Source of the DNA: Dyella flava
GTDB lineage: Bacteria > Pseudomonadota > Gammaproteobacteria > Xanthomonadales > Rhodanobacteraceae
Direction of reading: 5' to 3'
DNA: 36,317 nt
Assembly: GCF_016904955.1 (NCBI RefSeq)
Contig: NZ_JADIKE010000015.1
Location: forward strand, 1 to 36,317
Under the pieces are notes generated by a model. It was not told where the DNA came from. It made no database searches and worked only from the letters and a program-made list of their open reading frames with translations. This document shows, in pieces, positions 15,678 to 24,410 of this stretch. The position numbers were made by a program, and so were the translations under genes. The first letter of the stretch is position 1. Each line of letters opens with the position of its first letter.

Positions 15678-15765
15678 GCCGTCATTCCCGCGTAGGCGGG
15701 GATCCATTTTCTCTATTTTGTCCAAGAGCAAAATGGGTCCCCGCCTACGCGGGGATGACGGCGGC
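15678..15765. repeat. Inverted repeat of the CATTCCCGCG type
   Basis: Two arms of about 30 bases (from 15678, GTCATTCCCGCGTAGGCGG..., and 15729-15765, reversed) are near-perfect complements around an A/T-rich loop. This type of dispersed palindrome is common in Proteobacteria. It lies between the DUF1501 and second DUF1800 genes and could act as a transcript hairpin that lowers expression of the last gene. Confidence 0.8.
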
Positions 15766-15778
15766 ACCGTTGTGGGTA

Positions 15779-16978
15779 TTAGACCAGTTGTAGGTCGCGG
15801 GGCCTGGCCTGCGGGAACACGGACTGCAATTGGCTGCTGTTCAAACCCCAGATGCGCCCGAGCAGACCGCTGTACACATCGCGATAATTGTTGAGCACTT
15901 GGTAATCGCGATTCTGCAGCAGGTTTTGCTGGTTGACGGCGACCTGTTCGCCCGCGATGCGGCCGCCGTTGACCTTGCCGCCGAGCACCCAGTGCACCGT
16001 ACCGTGGCCATGGTCGGTACCGTGATCGCCGTTTTCGCGGAAGGTGCGGCCGAATTCGGATACGACCACCACGGTGGTGTTGTTCCACTCATTGCCGAGT
16101 GCCGCCGCGTAGGCCGCCAGGCCTTCGCCGAGATTGCGCAGATTGTTGGCGAGCCCGCCGGTGACGTTGCCTTGGTTGACGTGAGTGTCCCAGCCGCCGA
16201 CGTCGACAAAGCCGAGGCGGTATTGATCGCGCATCAGGGTGGCAATGCGCTGGGTTTCCTGCGCGAAGCCGGTGGCATTCGGCGCACCACGGCTGGCGGC
16301 GACCATTTCGTTCTGCAGATCCATCGACACCGTGCTGCGCAGGCTCAGGCCATCCGCGGCGGCGGAGGCGAGCGAGGTGTTTTTATACATGTCGGCCAGG
16401 ATCGACGCCTGGCGTTCGTCGAAGTTCGCCTTGGTGTTGCCTTTCAAGGAAATATTGGGGATGTCCTTGTTGGCGCCCTGGAAGCTCAACGGCAGGCTGT
16501 TGGTGAAGGCAATCGCCGGTACCCCGGTGAGCTGGCTCGACAGGCGCGCCATAAAGCCGGAGCGGAAGTTGCCGCCTTGATTCAGCGGTTCGCCGCGTTC
16601 GATATTGTCCTGCGTCTCGAAATGGCTGCGCGACAGATCATCGGTGCCGGCAAAGGGGATGAAAGCTACCTGCTTTTTCTGCCACAGCGGATAGATCGAA
16701 TCACGCAGCACCGGGTTCATGCCCCAGTTCGCATCGAGGGCAAGCGCCGTGTTCGGATTGTTGTTGTCCGGCTTGGCGATAGCGATGGTCGGGCGCGATT
16801 CGTAATAGAAGTCGCTGCTGTACGGCACCAGGAAGCTATTGCAGTCGTAGCCACCGCGCAGGAACACAAACAGGAAACGCGGTGAGCCGGGCGGCGCGGC
16901 GAAGAGGCGGCCGGAGAACGACAACGCGGGCAGTGCGGCAGCGCTGGCGGCGGCAAGCAGGAATTCGCGACGTTTCAT
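15779..16978 (-). CDS. DUF1501 family Tat-exported protein
   Basis: A 399-aa protein of the DUF1501 family, related to the sulfatase/alkaline-phosphatase-like fold. It begins with a Tat-type signal (MKRREFLLAAASAAALPALS), then FLFVFLRGGYDCNS, and near the C-terminus VVVVSEFGRTFREN and DHGHGTVHWVLGG, which are the conserved metal-site-like segments of the family. It is probably periplasmic or outer-surface. The ATG at 16978 is preferred to upstream starts because of the signal peptide and AAGGGG about 8 bases before it. It lies 11 bases after the stop of the first DUF1800 gene. The DUF1800/DUF1501 pairing is widely conserved; the function of the pair is not established. Confidence 0.92.
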   Translation of the reverse strand: MKRREFLLAAASAAALPALSFSGRLFAAPPGSPRFLFVFLRGGYDCNSFLVPYSSDFYYESRPTIAIAKPDNNNPNTALALDANWGMNPVLRDSIYPLWQKKQVAFIPFAGTDDLSRSHFETQDNIERGEPLNQGGNFRSGFMARLSSQLTGVPAIAFTNSLPLSFQGANKDIPNISLKGNTKANFDERQASILADMYKNTSLASAAADGLSLRSTVSMDLQNEMVAASRGAPNATGFAQETQRIATLMRDQYRLGFVDVGGWDTHVNQGNVTGGLANNLRNLGEGLAAYAAALGNEWNNTTVVVVSEFGRTFRENGDHGTDHGHGTVHWVLGGKVNGGRIAGEQVAVNQQNLLQNRDYQVLNNYRDVYSGLLGRIWGLNSSQLQSVFPQARPRDLQLV

Positions 16979-16989
16979 AAGGAGCCCCT

Positions 16990-18573
16990 TTAGCGGTAAT
17001 TGAAGTCGGGCGAGGACAACAGGAAAGTGTTCCATTCCACCTGCGTATTGGCCTTGGCCAGCGCATCGCGCGTGGCGGCGGACAAGTTCGGTTTCAGCGT
17101 TTCCTCAAATAACGCAGCGTTGAGCATCGGTGGATCGACATGTGTCACCTGGCCATCCGCGCCGGCAAAGAGACGGTTGCGGCCACTGCCGATGGCGCGT
17201 GCTACATCGAAGCGCTTGGCCATCTGGCCGGAGCTGGACCAGCTGGCGTTGTCGGTCGGCCAGCCGTCGGGGGTGACGTGGCCGTACACGGGCTCGGTCA
17301 TCTGGCCCAGCCAGTTCACCAGCGGATCGGCATTGGTAATCGGTTTGCCGTCGTAGGCCAGGCGCATCGCGGAGACCAGGAACTGGGTGGGATCCTTGAA
17401 CTTCTTGCCGTAGCCGGCGGTGATGTATTTGGACAGGAACATGGTGCGCACCACGGCGGCGATGTCGCCATCGGTGCGCTGGAAGGTTTCGGCCATGGCA
17501 TCCACCAGCGGCTGCGGCGGATCGTCGGCGACGAAATACTGCGCCAGCTGGCGTGAGACGAACTTCGCGCAGGCAGGTTGCTGCACGATCAGGTCGACCG
17601 CTTGCTGGATTTCATCAAAGCCACTGCCCTTGATGGCGTGGCCGAGAAATTCCTTGTCGGAGAAATCATGCCGACCCGGCAGGAATACGAACAGCCCATC
17701 GCGCACGATGCCCGGCCGTTGACGGAAGAACGTGTCATCGACGCCGTTGACGACGCCGGGACCCGTACGTTGCGGCACGATGCCGGCACCGGTCAGGATC
17801 AGCGCGAGCTGCTGTACGTCCTGTTGCGTGTAGCCGGAATTGACACCCAGTGTGTGCAGTTCCATCAACTCGCGGGCGTAGTTTTCATTGGTCTTGCCGC
17901 GCACGTTCCTGGCATTGTCCAGATAGATCTGCATGGCCGGGCTTTCCAGCGTGGCCATCACCAGATCCTTGAACTTGCCGAGCGCATGCGGACGGATCAC
18001 GTTTTCTTCGTAGTCGGTGGTGAACAGGCCGACCCCGCCTTTGGGCCCGTAGACGCTGAAGTGGTTGAGCCAGAACCACACCATCTGTTCCTTCAGCTGA
18101 TTACCGCCGTAGATGGCGCGCAGCAGTTCCACTTCTTCGCTTTGCTTGAACAGATCGCGCCGATACATCTGGAAGTCTTTCTTGGCCATGTCCTTGGCGT
18201 TGGTGTCGGCGGCGTCGACTTCCTTGAATTTCTTCTGCTCGTCGCGGTATTCGGCGACCAACTGGGCCGGCGCGGTGTTGTAGACCTCGTAGCTGTTGAT
18301 CAGCGGAGCGACGGCGGGAGGCAGCGGATCGTCACCGCCTGCGAGTTGTTCGTCGAGAAAACGTGTACGGCCCAGTTCGCGGTAGCGCTCGATGGTGGCG
18401 CTGTTCAGGCCGAAGGTGTCGCGCCGCAGCCAGGCGATATCGTCGGCGCTCAGCGTGGCGCTGCCGGCGGCCCGAACCGGAACCGGGCAGGCGAGCGGAG
18501 CGGCGGCGAACAGCAACAGCCCCACAAGCTTCGCCCCTCGCCTTAATCGGTGTGGGATGGTCTCGATCTGCAT
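16990..18573 (-). CDS. DUF1800 family exported protein (first copy)
   Basis: A 527-aa protein with a signal peptide (LVGLLLFAAAPLACPVPVRAAG) and a full DUF1800 domain, sharing the NENYARELMELHTLGVNSGYTQ block and the SPDFNYR C-terminus with the other copy. The two copies align almost end to end, so they arose by duplication on either side of the DUF1501 gene. The ATG at 18573 has GGGGGGAG about 8 bases upstream. It is the first gene of the leftward operon; a perfect dyad at 18588-18612 lies 15 bases before the start and may be an operator. The following DUF1501 gene begins after 11 bases. Confidence 0.92.
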   Translation of the reverse strand: MQIETIPHRLRRGAKLVGLLLFAAAPLACPVPVRAAGSATLSADDIAWLRRDTFGLNSATIERYRELGRTRFLDEQLAGGDDPLPPAVAPLINSYEVYNTAPAQLVAEYRDEQKKFKEVDAADTNAKDMAKKDFQMYRRDLFKQSEEVELLRAIYGGNQLKEQMVWFWLNHFSVYGPKGGVGLFTTDYEENVIRPHALGKFKDLVMATLESPAMQIYLDNARNVRGKTNENYARELMELHTLGVNSGYTQQDVQQLALILTGAGIVPQRTGPGVVNGVDDTFFRQRPGIVRDGLFVFLPGRHDFSDKEFLGHAIKGSGFDEIQQAVDLIVQQPACAKFVSRQLAQYFVADDPPQPLVDAMAETFQRTDGDIAAVVRTMFLSKYITAGYGKKFKDPTQFLVSAMRLAYDGKPITNADPLVNWLGQMTEPVYGHVTPDGWPTDNASWSSSGQMAKRFDVARAIGSGRNRLFAGADGQVTHVDPPMLNAALFEETLKPNLSAATRDALAKANTQVEWNTFLLSSPDFNYR

Positions 18574-18587
18574 GGTTTGGCTCCCCC

Positions 18588-18612
18588 CGTTGAGTGTTTA
18601 ACTCACTCAACG
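18588..18612. promoter_or_regulatory. Perfect 9+7+9 dyad upstream of the DUF1800 operon
   Basis: CGTTGAGTG and CACTCAACG are perfect complements separated by 7 bases. The dyad lies 15 bases before the start of the first DUF1800 gene and 124 bases before the divergent methyltransferase gene. It is a good candidate for a dimeric regulator site. It overlaps the likely 5' leader rather than a clear -35/-10 pair. Confidence 0.55.
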
Positions 18613-18735
18613 CCCGGCTGTCATTGCGGCTGACCGGAAAGTTGCGAAACGTGAAGAATATTCCGCTGTGATTCACAAATTTGGGGCTTGCGTGTTAACG
18701 CCGGGTTACCATGCTCTGCTTCAGAGGGGGAAACC

Positions 18736-19338
18736 ATGCGCAAAGCTTACGATCAGGCTTATTTCGATAAGTGGTACCGCGACCCGAAGCATGCCGTCAC
18801 GTCTGCGGCCGCGCTCAAGCGCAAGGTGGCGATGGTGGTGGCGCAGGCCGAGTACTACCTGGGCCGGCCTGTTCGCAGCGTGCTGGATGTTGGTTGTGGT
18901 GAGGGCGTGTGGCGGGCGCCGCTGCGCGCGCTACGGCCGGATATCCATTACCGCGGTCTGGATGCCAGTGAATACGTGGTGCGCCGTTTCGGGCGCAGCC
19001 GCAATATCGGTTTCGCGCGTTTCAGCCAGTTGGCGGAGTTGCGCTTCGATACCCGATTCGACGTGATCGTCTGCACGGACGTGTTGCATTACCTCAAGCC
19101 GGCCGAGATCCGCGCCGGCTTGATCGGTATTGGCGAGATGCTGGAAGGCATCGCCTTCCTGGAGGTGTTTACCAATCGCGATGATGTGGATGGCGATCAC
19201 CAGGATCTCTACCTGCGTTCACCATCATGGTATTTGCGCGCGTTCCATGAAGTGGGCCTGTTGCCGTGTGGATCGCATTGTTATCTCGGCCCGCGCCTGG
19301 AACGGCATTTTGCGGCGTTGGAAAGAGCGCAACTTTAA
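18736..19338 (+). CDS. Class I SAM-dependent methyltransferase
   Basis: A 200-aa protein with the Rossmann SAM-binding motif I LDVGCGEG at 50-57, an acidic end of strand 2 in YRGLDAS (about 72-78), and the post-motif FDVIVCTDVLHYL at 108-120. The N-terminal YDQAYFDKWYRDP segment is typical of small-molecule methyltransferases. The substrate cannot be told. The ATG at 18736 has GAGGGGG a few bases upstream. It is divergent from the DUF1800 operon and is followed by two repeats, so it is probably monocistronic. Confidence 0.9.
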   Translation: MRKAYDQAYFDKWYRDPKHAVTSAAALKRKVAMVVAQAEYYLGRPVRSVLDVGCGEGVWRAPLRALRPDIHYRGLDASEYVVRRFGRSRNIGFARFSQLAELRFDTRFDVIVCTDVLHYLKPAEIRAGLIGIGEMLEGIAFLEVFTNRDDVDGDHQDLYLRSPSWYLRAFHEVGLLPCGSHCYLGPRLERHFAALERAQL

Positions 19339-19351
19339 CGACGCTTTTCTT

Positions 19352-19372
19352 CCTCTCCCCTTCGGGGAGAGG
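19352..19372. repeat. CTCTCCCC hairpin
   Basis: CCTCTCCCC and GGGGAGAGG form a perfect 9-bp stem around three bases, 14 bases after the methyltransferase stop. The same CTCTCCCC/GGGGAGAG element recurs at 20560 and 24411. It is a common dispersed element and may also help end transcription, although no T-run follows. Confidence 0.7.
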
Positions 19373-19414
19373 ACTGAGGTGAGGGGGCAACCTCGCGACG
19401 AGCTCCAAAGTTTT

Positions 19415-19500
19415 GTAGGTTGGGTTAGCGCAGCGTAACCCAACGGAACTTCATCGAAGCGACAACCATCGTTGGGTTACGCTGCGCTAACCCAACCTAC
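19415..19500. repeat. Large REP-like inverted repeat, copy B
   Basis: The left arm starts GTAGGTTGGGTTAGCGCAGC at 19415 and runs through AACCCAACG; the right arm (19470-19500) is its exact complement. The 24-base centre contains ATCGAAGCGA, shared with copies C and D. Each arm carries its own smaller hairpin (TTGGGTTA/TAACCCAA). It sits between the convergent methyltransferase and DeoR-type regulator genes. Confidence 0.9.
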
Positions 19501-19517
19501 GACATACGTCATAGGAC

Positions 19518-20357
19518 TTAGACCAACATCACCTTCACGCCGGCAGCGCGCAGCGCATCAAGCATCTCCACGGAAGCGCTGCTATCCGTAATGACGGTGT
19601 GCAAGGCCTGCACCGGCGTGATGACCGACAGGCTGCGTTGCCCCAGCTTGCTGGCATCGAACACGGCGACGGTTTCGCGTGACACGCGAATCATCAGCGC
19701 ATTGAGCGAGGCTTCCAGCGGGTCGGGCGTGGTGACGCCGACGTCGGGATCGAGACCGTCCACACCCAGGAACAAGCGGTCGGCGGAGATCCGTGACAAA
19801 GCCTGTTCCGCATCCGGCCCCACCAGCGAATAAGAGGTTTGCCGCAACAGGCCGCCGAGCATCATCACGCGGATATTCGGCAGGCCGGAAAGCTCCACGG
19901 CAATGTTGAGCGCGTTGGTCACGACGGTGAGCGACTCGAACCGCATTTGCCGGATCTGGCGCGCGATTTCGACCGTGGTGGAGCCGGAGTCGAGGATGAT
20001 GGTTTCGCCATCCTTGATCAGCCTCGCCGCGGCCTGGCCGATGCGCAGCTTTTGCGGATGCGAGCGCGTCTCCTTGATGCTCAGCGGAATGTCGCTGGTG
20101 GCGTTTTGCATTACCGGCAACGCACCGCCGTGCGAGCGGGCAATGATGGCGTTGCGCGACAGTGTTTCCAGATCGTTGCGGATGGTGACGGTGGAGGTGC
20201 CGAAGCGGCTGGCCAATTCCTCGACCGTGGCGCGGCCGTTGCTCTCGACGTATTCGACAATCAGGCGCCGGCGCTCCTCGACCAGCAGGCGTTGCGAGGG
20301 AGCGGTGGCGCGGGCTTCGGTCATGGTCGATGCTTGGCATTCGGGCGACCTTGTCAT
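19518..20357 (-). CDS. DeoR-family (AgaR/GlpR-like) transcriptional repressor
   Basis: A 279-aa regulator. The N-terminal winged HTH spans about 24-80 (RRLIVEYVESNGRATVEELASRF, then TSTVTIRNDLETLSR and the wing IARSHGGAL). The C-terminal DeoR sensor domain, which binds a sugar phosphate, contains DSGSTTVEIAR, the block around VTNALNI and GVDGLDPDVGVTTPD. The DNA-binding helix resembles AgaR and GlpR more than DeoR itself. Start choice is uncertain: ATG 20357 follows AAGAGA and is used here, ATG 20324 and an upstream start at 20417 are possible. It is divergent from the AgaS-like gene, so it most likely represses the galactoside locus until an amino-sugar or galactose phosphate accumulates. 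Confidence 0.9.
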   Translation of the reverse strand: MTRSPECQASTMTEARATAPSQRLLVEERRRLIVEYVESNGRATVEELASRFGTSTVTIRNDLETLSRNAIIARSHGGALPVMQNATSDIPLSIKETRSHPQKLRIGQAAARLIKDGETIILDSGSTTVEIARQIRQMRFESLTVVTNALNIAVELSGLPNIRVMMLGGLLRQTSYSLVGPDAEQALSRISADRLFLGVDGLDPDVGVTTPDPLEASLNALMIRVSRETVAVFDASKLGQRSLSVITPVQALHTVITDSSASVEMLDALRAAGVKVMLV

Positions 20358-20417
20358 GGTATCTCTTGCGCAGAATGGTGTCTGCCGGACGCGCGCTTCT
20401 TTCGGTGTGGCAAACAC

Positions 20418-21083
20418 GGTGATGTTTTATACCGCCCACACACTGCTGCACGTCTGGTGCGAGCAACTGATACGTGTTTCTGCACACGAGCATGCTGCAC
20501 GGTTTGAAATTCTTCAGACGCAGTTGGCTGTTGCTGCTGCGAGGCTTATCGCCGCAACCCTCTCCCCGGCGGGCGTAAGGGGGATGTACTTGAGCACCCC
20601 ACCGGGGAGAGAGCGTGGCGCCGCGAAAATGCTGCGAGGCGGAAGGGGGTGCCTCGCAGCGGCGCGGAAACCAAACCGGTCAGCGCGGATCTGGCGCTCC
20701 ATATATGTGTGGTGCACGCAGCGCATTGACGCCGCGCAGTGTCTTTCGCGAAGGCAGCGCGACGGCTGAAAAAGCCCCCCTCCACGACGAGCCGGAACGG
20801 GGATTCCGGATCGTCGCTGGAGGGCTTGGGAAAAACTCGGCGCGGGCCGTGCGTCTGTCCGTGCTCCGGCGGCAAAACGAGCAAACTGCCGGGAGGGGGC
20901 GCGGCAATACATCAGGCGCGCTTGCCATGGAAAAGAGGCCGCTTTGAAAACTTTTTGGGAGTCCTCGAAAAGTGTTGTACCTGATCTTTCATTTCAAATA
21001 CGCTGTGTCGCCGTCGTATAGTTTCACATTCGAGCGAATCGGGCGAAATGTCAATATTTCATAAGAAATTGAAAGGCGAGACG
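20418..21083. other. Long divergent intergenic region with hairpins
   Basis: About 670 bases between the repressor and agaS-like genes without a convincing gene. It holds a CTCTCCCC-type inverted repeat (20560-20569 with 20602-20611, loop of 32 bases). It also holds a long imperfect hairpin at 20772-20827 (left arm AAGCCCCCCTCCACGACG, right arm ending GGAGGGCTT), and repressor-like half-sites near 20987 and 21065. The length is large for a simple promoter region, so a small RNA or a lost gene is possible. Confidence 0.45.
20987..21074 (+). promoter_or_regulatory. Candidate AgaR-type operator half-sites before agaS-like gene
   Basis: TTTCATTTCA (20987-20996) is a tandem TTTC element, and GAAATTGAAA (21065-21074) is the same kind of element on the other strand (TTTCAATTTC). 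Tandem TTTC half-sites are the form described for AgaR-type DeoR repressors. ATTTC-N4-GAAAT at 21056-21069 adds a small dyad. A TATAGT at 21017-21022 could be a -10 box. All lie within 100 bases of the agaS-like start. Confidence 0.45.
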
Positions 21084-22250
21084 ATGCTGGAGTCGCTCCG
21101 AACCGAGCCGCCGGAAGCGCAGCAGGCTGCAGGTTACGCCGACACCCTGCGGGAAATCCTGCAGCAGCCGGCCACCTGGCCAGACACTTTCGATTTGCTA
21201 TGTAGCACGGCGGCTCAGCAGCGGTTGGCAAAAGCGCTGGATCCGCCGCCAGGCCACATCGTGCTGACCGGTTCGGGCAGCTCCATGTACATCGGTGAGT
21301 GCCTGGCGCCCGTGCTGCAAGCCGGCCTGGGCGTGCCGGTGCAGGCGATTGCGGCGGGTACCTTGCTCACCCATTGGCGCAGCGTGCTGGCACCGGGACC
21401 GGGGTTGCTGATCTCGTTGGGCCGTTCGGGCGATAGCCCCGAGAGCGGCAGTGTGGTCAGCATGTTGCTGGAGCATGCGCCGGCCTGGCGTCATCTGGTG
21501 ATCACGTGCAATGCAAACGGCAAGCTCGCCATGCATTACCGCGACGAACCGCGCGTCACCGTGCTGGTGCTGGATGAGCGCACCAACGATCGCAGTCTGG
21601 TGATGACCAGCAGTTTCACCAATCTGTTGCTGGCCGGCACAGGCTTGCTGCAAAACACGCATGCGGCGTTGACCGCGAACGCCATCAGTCGTGCGGCAGC
21701 GGATGCGCAGCACATCTTCGCCACGCAGGCGGATGCCATCGCTGCGCTGGCGCAGCGCGATGTCACCTCGGCCGTCTATCTGGGTAGCGGAGCGGCCTTC
21801 GGTGCCGCGCGTGAAGGTGCTTTGAAGATGCTGGAGATGACCGGCGGCAAGGTGGTCACTGTGGCGGAAACCTTCCTGGGACTGCGCCACGGCCCGATGT
21901 CGTTCGTGCACCCGCAGACGCTGGTGGTGGCGCTGCTTTCGCCCGATCCGGCGGTGCGTCGGTACGAGTGCGATCTGCTGCGCGAGCTGTCGCGCAAGCA
22001 ATTGGGCATGGCCAAGCTGGTGGTGGGTGATGAGATACCTGCCGATGTGCTTGGTCGCGACGATCTGGCGATCAACACCTCGGCAATTTCTGCCGGTGCG
22101 GACGTGGCGGCCCTGCTGACCGGCGTGGTGGTCACGCAATTGCTGGCGTTCTTTCGTTGCCTGCAACTCGGGGGCAAGCCGGATACACCTTCCGAAGGCG
22201 TGCTCACGCGAGTGGTTGAGGAATTCGCCATCCATGGAGCAGCGCCATGA
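21084..22250 (+). CDS. agaS: AgaS-like SIS-domain sugar isomerase/deaminase
   Basis: A 388-aa cytoplasmic protein with two SIS (sugar isomerase) domains. The sugar-phosphate loop motifs are visible: LTGSGSS at 61-67 and SLGRSGDSPES at 111-121, then ERTNDRSLVMTSSFTN at 165-180, which is characteristic of AgaS. A second SIS half begins around YLGSGAAFGAAREGALKMLEM and includes ETFLGLRHGPMSFV. AgaS deaminates and isomerises galactosamine-6-phosphate to tagatose-6-phosphate. Related SIS proteins act on other amino-sugar phosphates, so the substrate is inferred from family and context. ATG 21084 is preferred (AAGGCGAG upstream) over ATG 21048. It opens the rightward operon with the GH-D and GH35 genes. 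Confidence 0.85.
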   Translation: MLESLRTEPPEAQQAAGYADTLREILQQPATWPDTFDLLCSTAAQQRLAKALDPPPGHIVLTGSGSSMYIGECLAPVLQAGLGVPVQAIAAGTLLTHWRSVLAPGPGLLISLGRSGDSPESGSVVSMLLEHAPAWRHLVITCNANGKLAMHYRDEPRVTVLVLDERTNDRSLVMTSSFTNLLLAGTGLLQNTHAALTANAISRAAADAQHIFATQADAIAALAQRDVTSAVYLGSGAAFGAAREGALKMLEMTGGKVVTVAETFLGLRHGPMSFVHPQTLVVALLSPDPAVRRYECDLLRELSRKQLGMAKLVVGDEIPADVLGRDDLAINTSAISAGADVAALLTGVVVTQLLAFFRCLQLGGKPDTPSEGVLTRVVEEFAIHGAAP

Positions 22251-22329
22251 CATCGCTTGCGGACTTCATGGATGGTTCGCTGTTTTCGGTGTGAACGCGC
22301 GCCGGCACTCTTCTTCCGAGAGGTTTTCA

Positions 22330-24384
22330 ATGCCCGATCTGATTCGTCATCGGCCAGAACGGATGTCCGGCCGTGCCACGCCGGTGCGTTTCACCGGTCT
22401 TTGCCTGGGCCTGTTCTGTGCGTGGCTGGGGAGCAACAGCGTGCGTGCCGACGACGCCATGATCCTGAAGCCGGGCACACCGGTTTATGCAAACCACGGC
22501 GGGCAGGCGAGCTTTGGCAATGCAGCGCTGCAAGCGAGCTGGATCGTGGCCGATGGCAAGCTGTCCGCACTGACCATCACCGATCGCGACGATGGTCAGG
22601 TGTTGAAGGTGACTGCGCCGTTTACGCTGATGCTGCCGAACCAGCAGTCGATCACCGGCAGTGACATGCATCTGTTGTCCACGCCGGTGGAACAGGTATT
22701 ACCCGTGAACGCCAAGGCCGCCAATCTGGCCGATCGCTTGCCGGGCAGGGCGGTGACGGCCAGCTTCGGCGATGCGGACGGCCGCTTCCGCGTGGATTGG
22801 CAACTGCTGCAACGCGAAGGATCCGCTTATCTGCGCGAGATCGTCACGATCACCGCTTTGCAGCGTGATGAGCCGCTGACCAGCGTCGAGCTGCTGCCTG
22901 CCACCATCGATCACGCCGAAGTAGATGGCGTGGTGAAAGGCTCGCCGGTGGTGGCGGGGCGCATGTACCTGGGATTCGAAAATCCGCTGTCCGACAGTGA
23001 TGTGCGCGGCCAGCACGTGACCCTGTCGATGGCGCGTAGCCTGCCTTTGAGAAAAGGGCAGTCGATTGCTTATTCCGCCGTGGTTGGCGTAACGCGCGAA
23101 GGACAGCTGCGGCGCGATTTCGCCACCTATGTGGAGCGCGAACGCGCACATCCGTATCGCCCGTTCCTGCATTACAACTCCTGGTACGACATCGGCTATT
23201 TCACCCCGTACACCGAGACCGAGGCATTGGATCGCATCAACACCTTTGGCGAGCAATTGAGCGTAAAGCGCGGGGTGAAGCTCGACTCCTTCTTGTTCGA
23301 TGACGGTTGGGATGACCGTTCCGGCAGCTGGGGTTTCAGCAAGGGTTTTCCGCACGGCTTTGTGCCGCTGCGCGAAGCCGCTGCCAAATACGGTGCGGCG
23401 CCCGGCATGTGGCTGTCGCCGTGGGGCGGTTACAGCACGCCCAAGCAAGAGCGGGTAAAGAATGGCAGGGCGGCCGGTTACGAGATCATCGACGATGGCC
23501 TAGCGCTGTCGGGGCCGAAGTATTACCAGCGCTTCCACGATGTGGTGATGAGCCTGGTGGACAAGGACGGCATCAATCAGTTCAAGTTCGACGGTACCGG
23601 CAACGCCGACAGCGTGTTTCCCGGTAGCCGTTTCGATAGCGATTTTGCCGCGGCGATCGAGCTGATCAAGGATATCCGCGCCGACCAGCCGGACATCTAT
23701 ATCAACCTCACCACCGGCACCTGGGCCTCGCCGTTCTGGCTGCGCTACGCCGATTCGATCTGGCGCGGCGGCGAAGACGACTGGCACGCCGGCGTAGGCA
23801 CGGAGCGCGAGCAATGGATCACCTATCGCGATCAGCAGACCTACGAGAACATCGTGATCCAGGGCCCGCTGTTCCCGATCAACTCGCTGATGCTCCACGG
23901 CATCATCTATGCACAGAAAAATCCGCGCCTGAATACCGATCCGGGACATGACTTTGCCAACGAAGTGCATTCCTACTTCGCCACGGGCACACAATTGCAG
24001 GAGATGTACATCACGCCGTCGCTGCTGAGCGAGCAGGATTGGGACACGTTGGCCGAAGCGGCCAAGTGGTCGCGAGCGAATGCCGATGTGCTGCGTGATA
24101 CGCACTGGATCGGTGGCGACCCCGGACGGCTGGACGTCTATGGCTGGGCATCGTGGTCGTCGGCCAAATCCATCATTACCTTGCGCAATCCGGATGCGCA
24201 TGCGCAAACGGCGGTGATCGATCTGCAGCGGCAGCTGGAACTGCCACGCGGCGCGGCGCGGCAGTTCAGTGTGCGCGATGTCTGGAAGACCGGCGGAGCC
24301 GTGCCCGCGCATCTGGACGCTGATCATGTGAGCACGATCACGCTGGCGCCGTTTGAAGTATTGACCCTTGAATTGACGCCGTGA
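22330..24384 (+). CDS. Secreted clan GH-D glycosidase (alpha-galactosidase / alpha-GalNAcase-like)
   Basis: A 684-aa protein with a signal peptide (hydrophobic 21-36, cleavage near VRADD at about 40), an N-terminal beta-sandwich (about 45-260), a (beta/alpha)8 catalytic domain (about 280-590) and a C-terminal beta domain. The barrel has the clan GH-D signature: LHYNSWYDIG at 280-289, SFLFDDGWDD at 320-329, the nucleophile motif QFKFDGTG at 417-424 (candidate nucleophile Asp421), and RGGEDDWHAG at 479-488 (candidate acid/base Asp483 or 484). The exact GH family (27, 36 or a related one) is not certain. ATG 22330 has GAGAGG upstream. It follows the AgaS-like gene by 79 bases, which hints at cleavage of alpha-linked Gal or GalNAc. 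Confidence 0.85.
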   Translation: MPDLIRHRPERMSGRATPVRFTGLCLGLFCAWLGSNSVRADDAMILKPGTPVYANHGGQASFGNAALQASWIVADGKLSALTITDRDDGQVLKVTAPFTLMLPNQQSITGSDMHLLSTPVEQVLPVNAKAANLADRLPGRAVTASFGDADGRFRVDWQLLQREGSAYLREIVTITALQRDEPLTSVELLPATIDHAEVDGVVKGSPVVAGRMYLGFENPLSDSDVRGQHVTLSMARSLPLRKGQSIAYSAVVGVTREGQLRRDFATYVERERAHPYRPFLHYNSWYDIGYFTPYTETEALDRINTFGEQLSVKRGVKLDSFLFDDGWDDRSGSWGFSKGFPHGFVPLREAAAKYGAAPGMWLSPWGGYSTPKQERVKNGRAAGYEIIDDGLALSGPKYYQRFHDVVMSLVDKDGINQFKFDGTGNADSVFPGSRFDSDFAAAIELIKDIRADQPDIYINLTTGTWASPFWLRYADSIWRGGEDDWHAGVGTEREQWITYRDQQTYENIVIQGPLFPINSLMLHGIIYAQKNPRLNTDPGHDFANEVHSYFATGTQLQEMYITPSLLSEQDWDTLAEAAKWSRANADVLRDTHWIGGDPGRLDVYGWASWSSAKSIITLRNPDAHAQTAVIDLQRQLELPRGAARQFSVRDVWKTGGAVPAHLDADHVSTITLAPFEVLTLELTP

Positions 24385-24410
24385 GGTACGCTCCGGCGCT
24401 CCCTGCAACG

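Noticed and set aside
20514..20984. Several 80-130 codon frames on both strands between the repressor and agaS-like genes
   Set aside because: They overlap each other, are Arg/Pro-rich and cross two hairpins; none looks like a protein.
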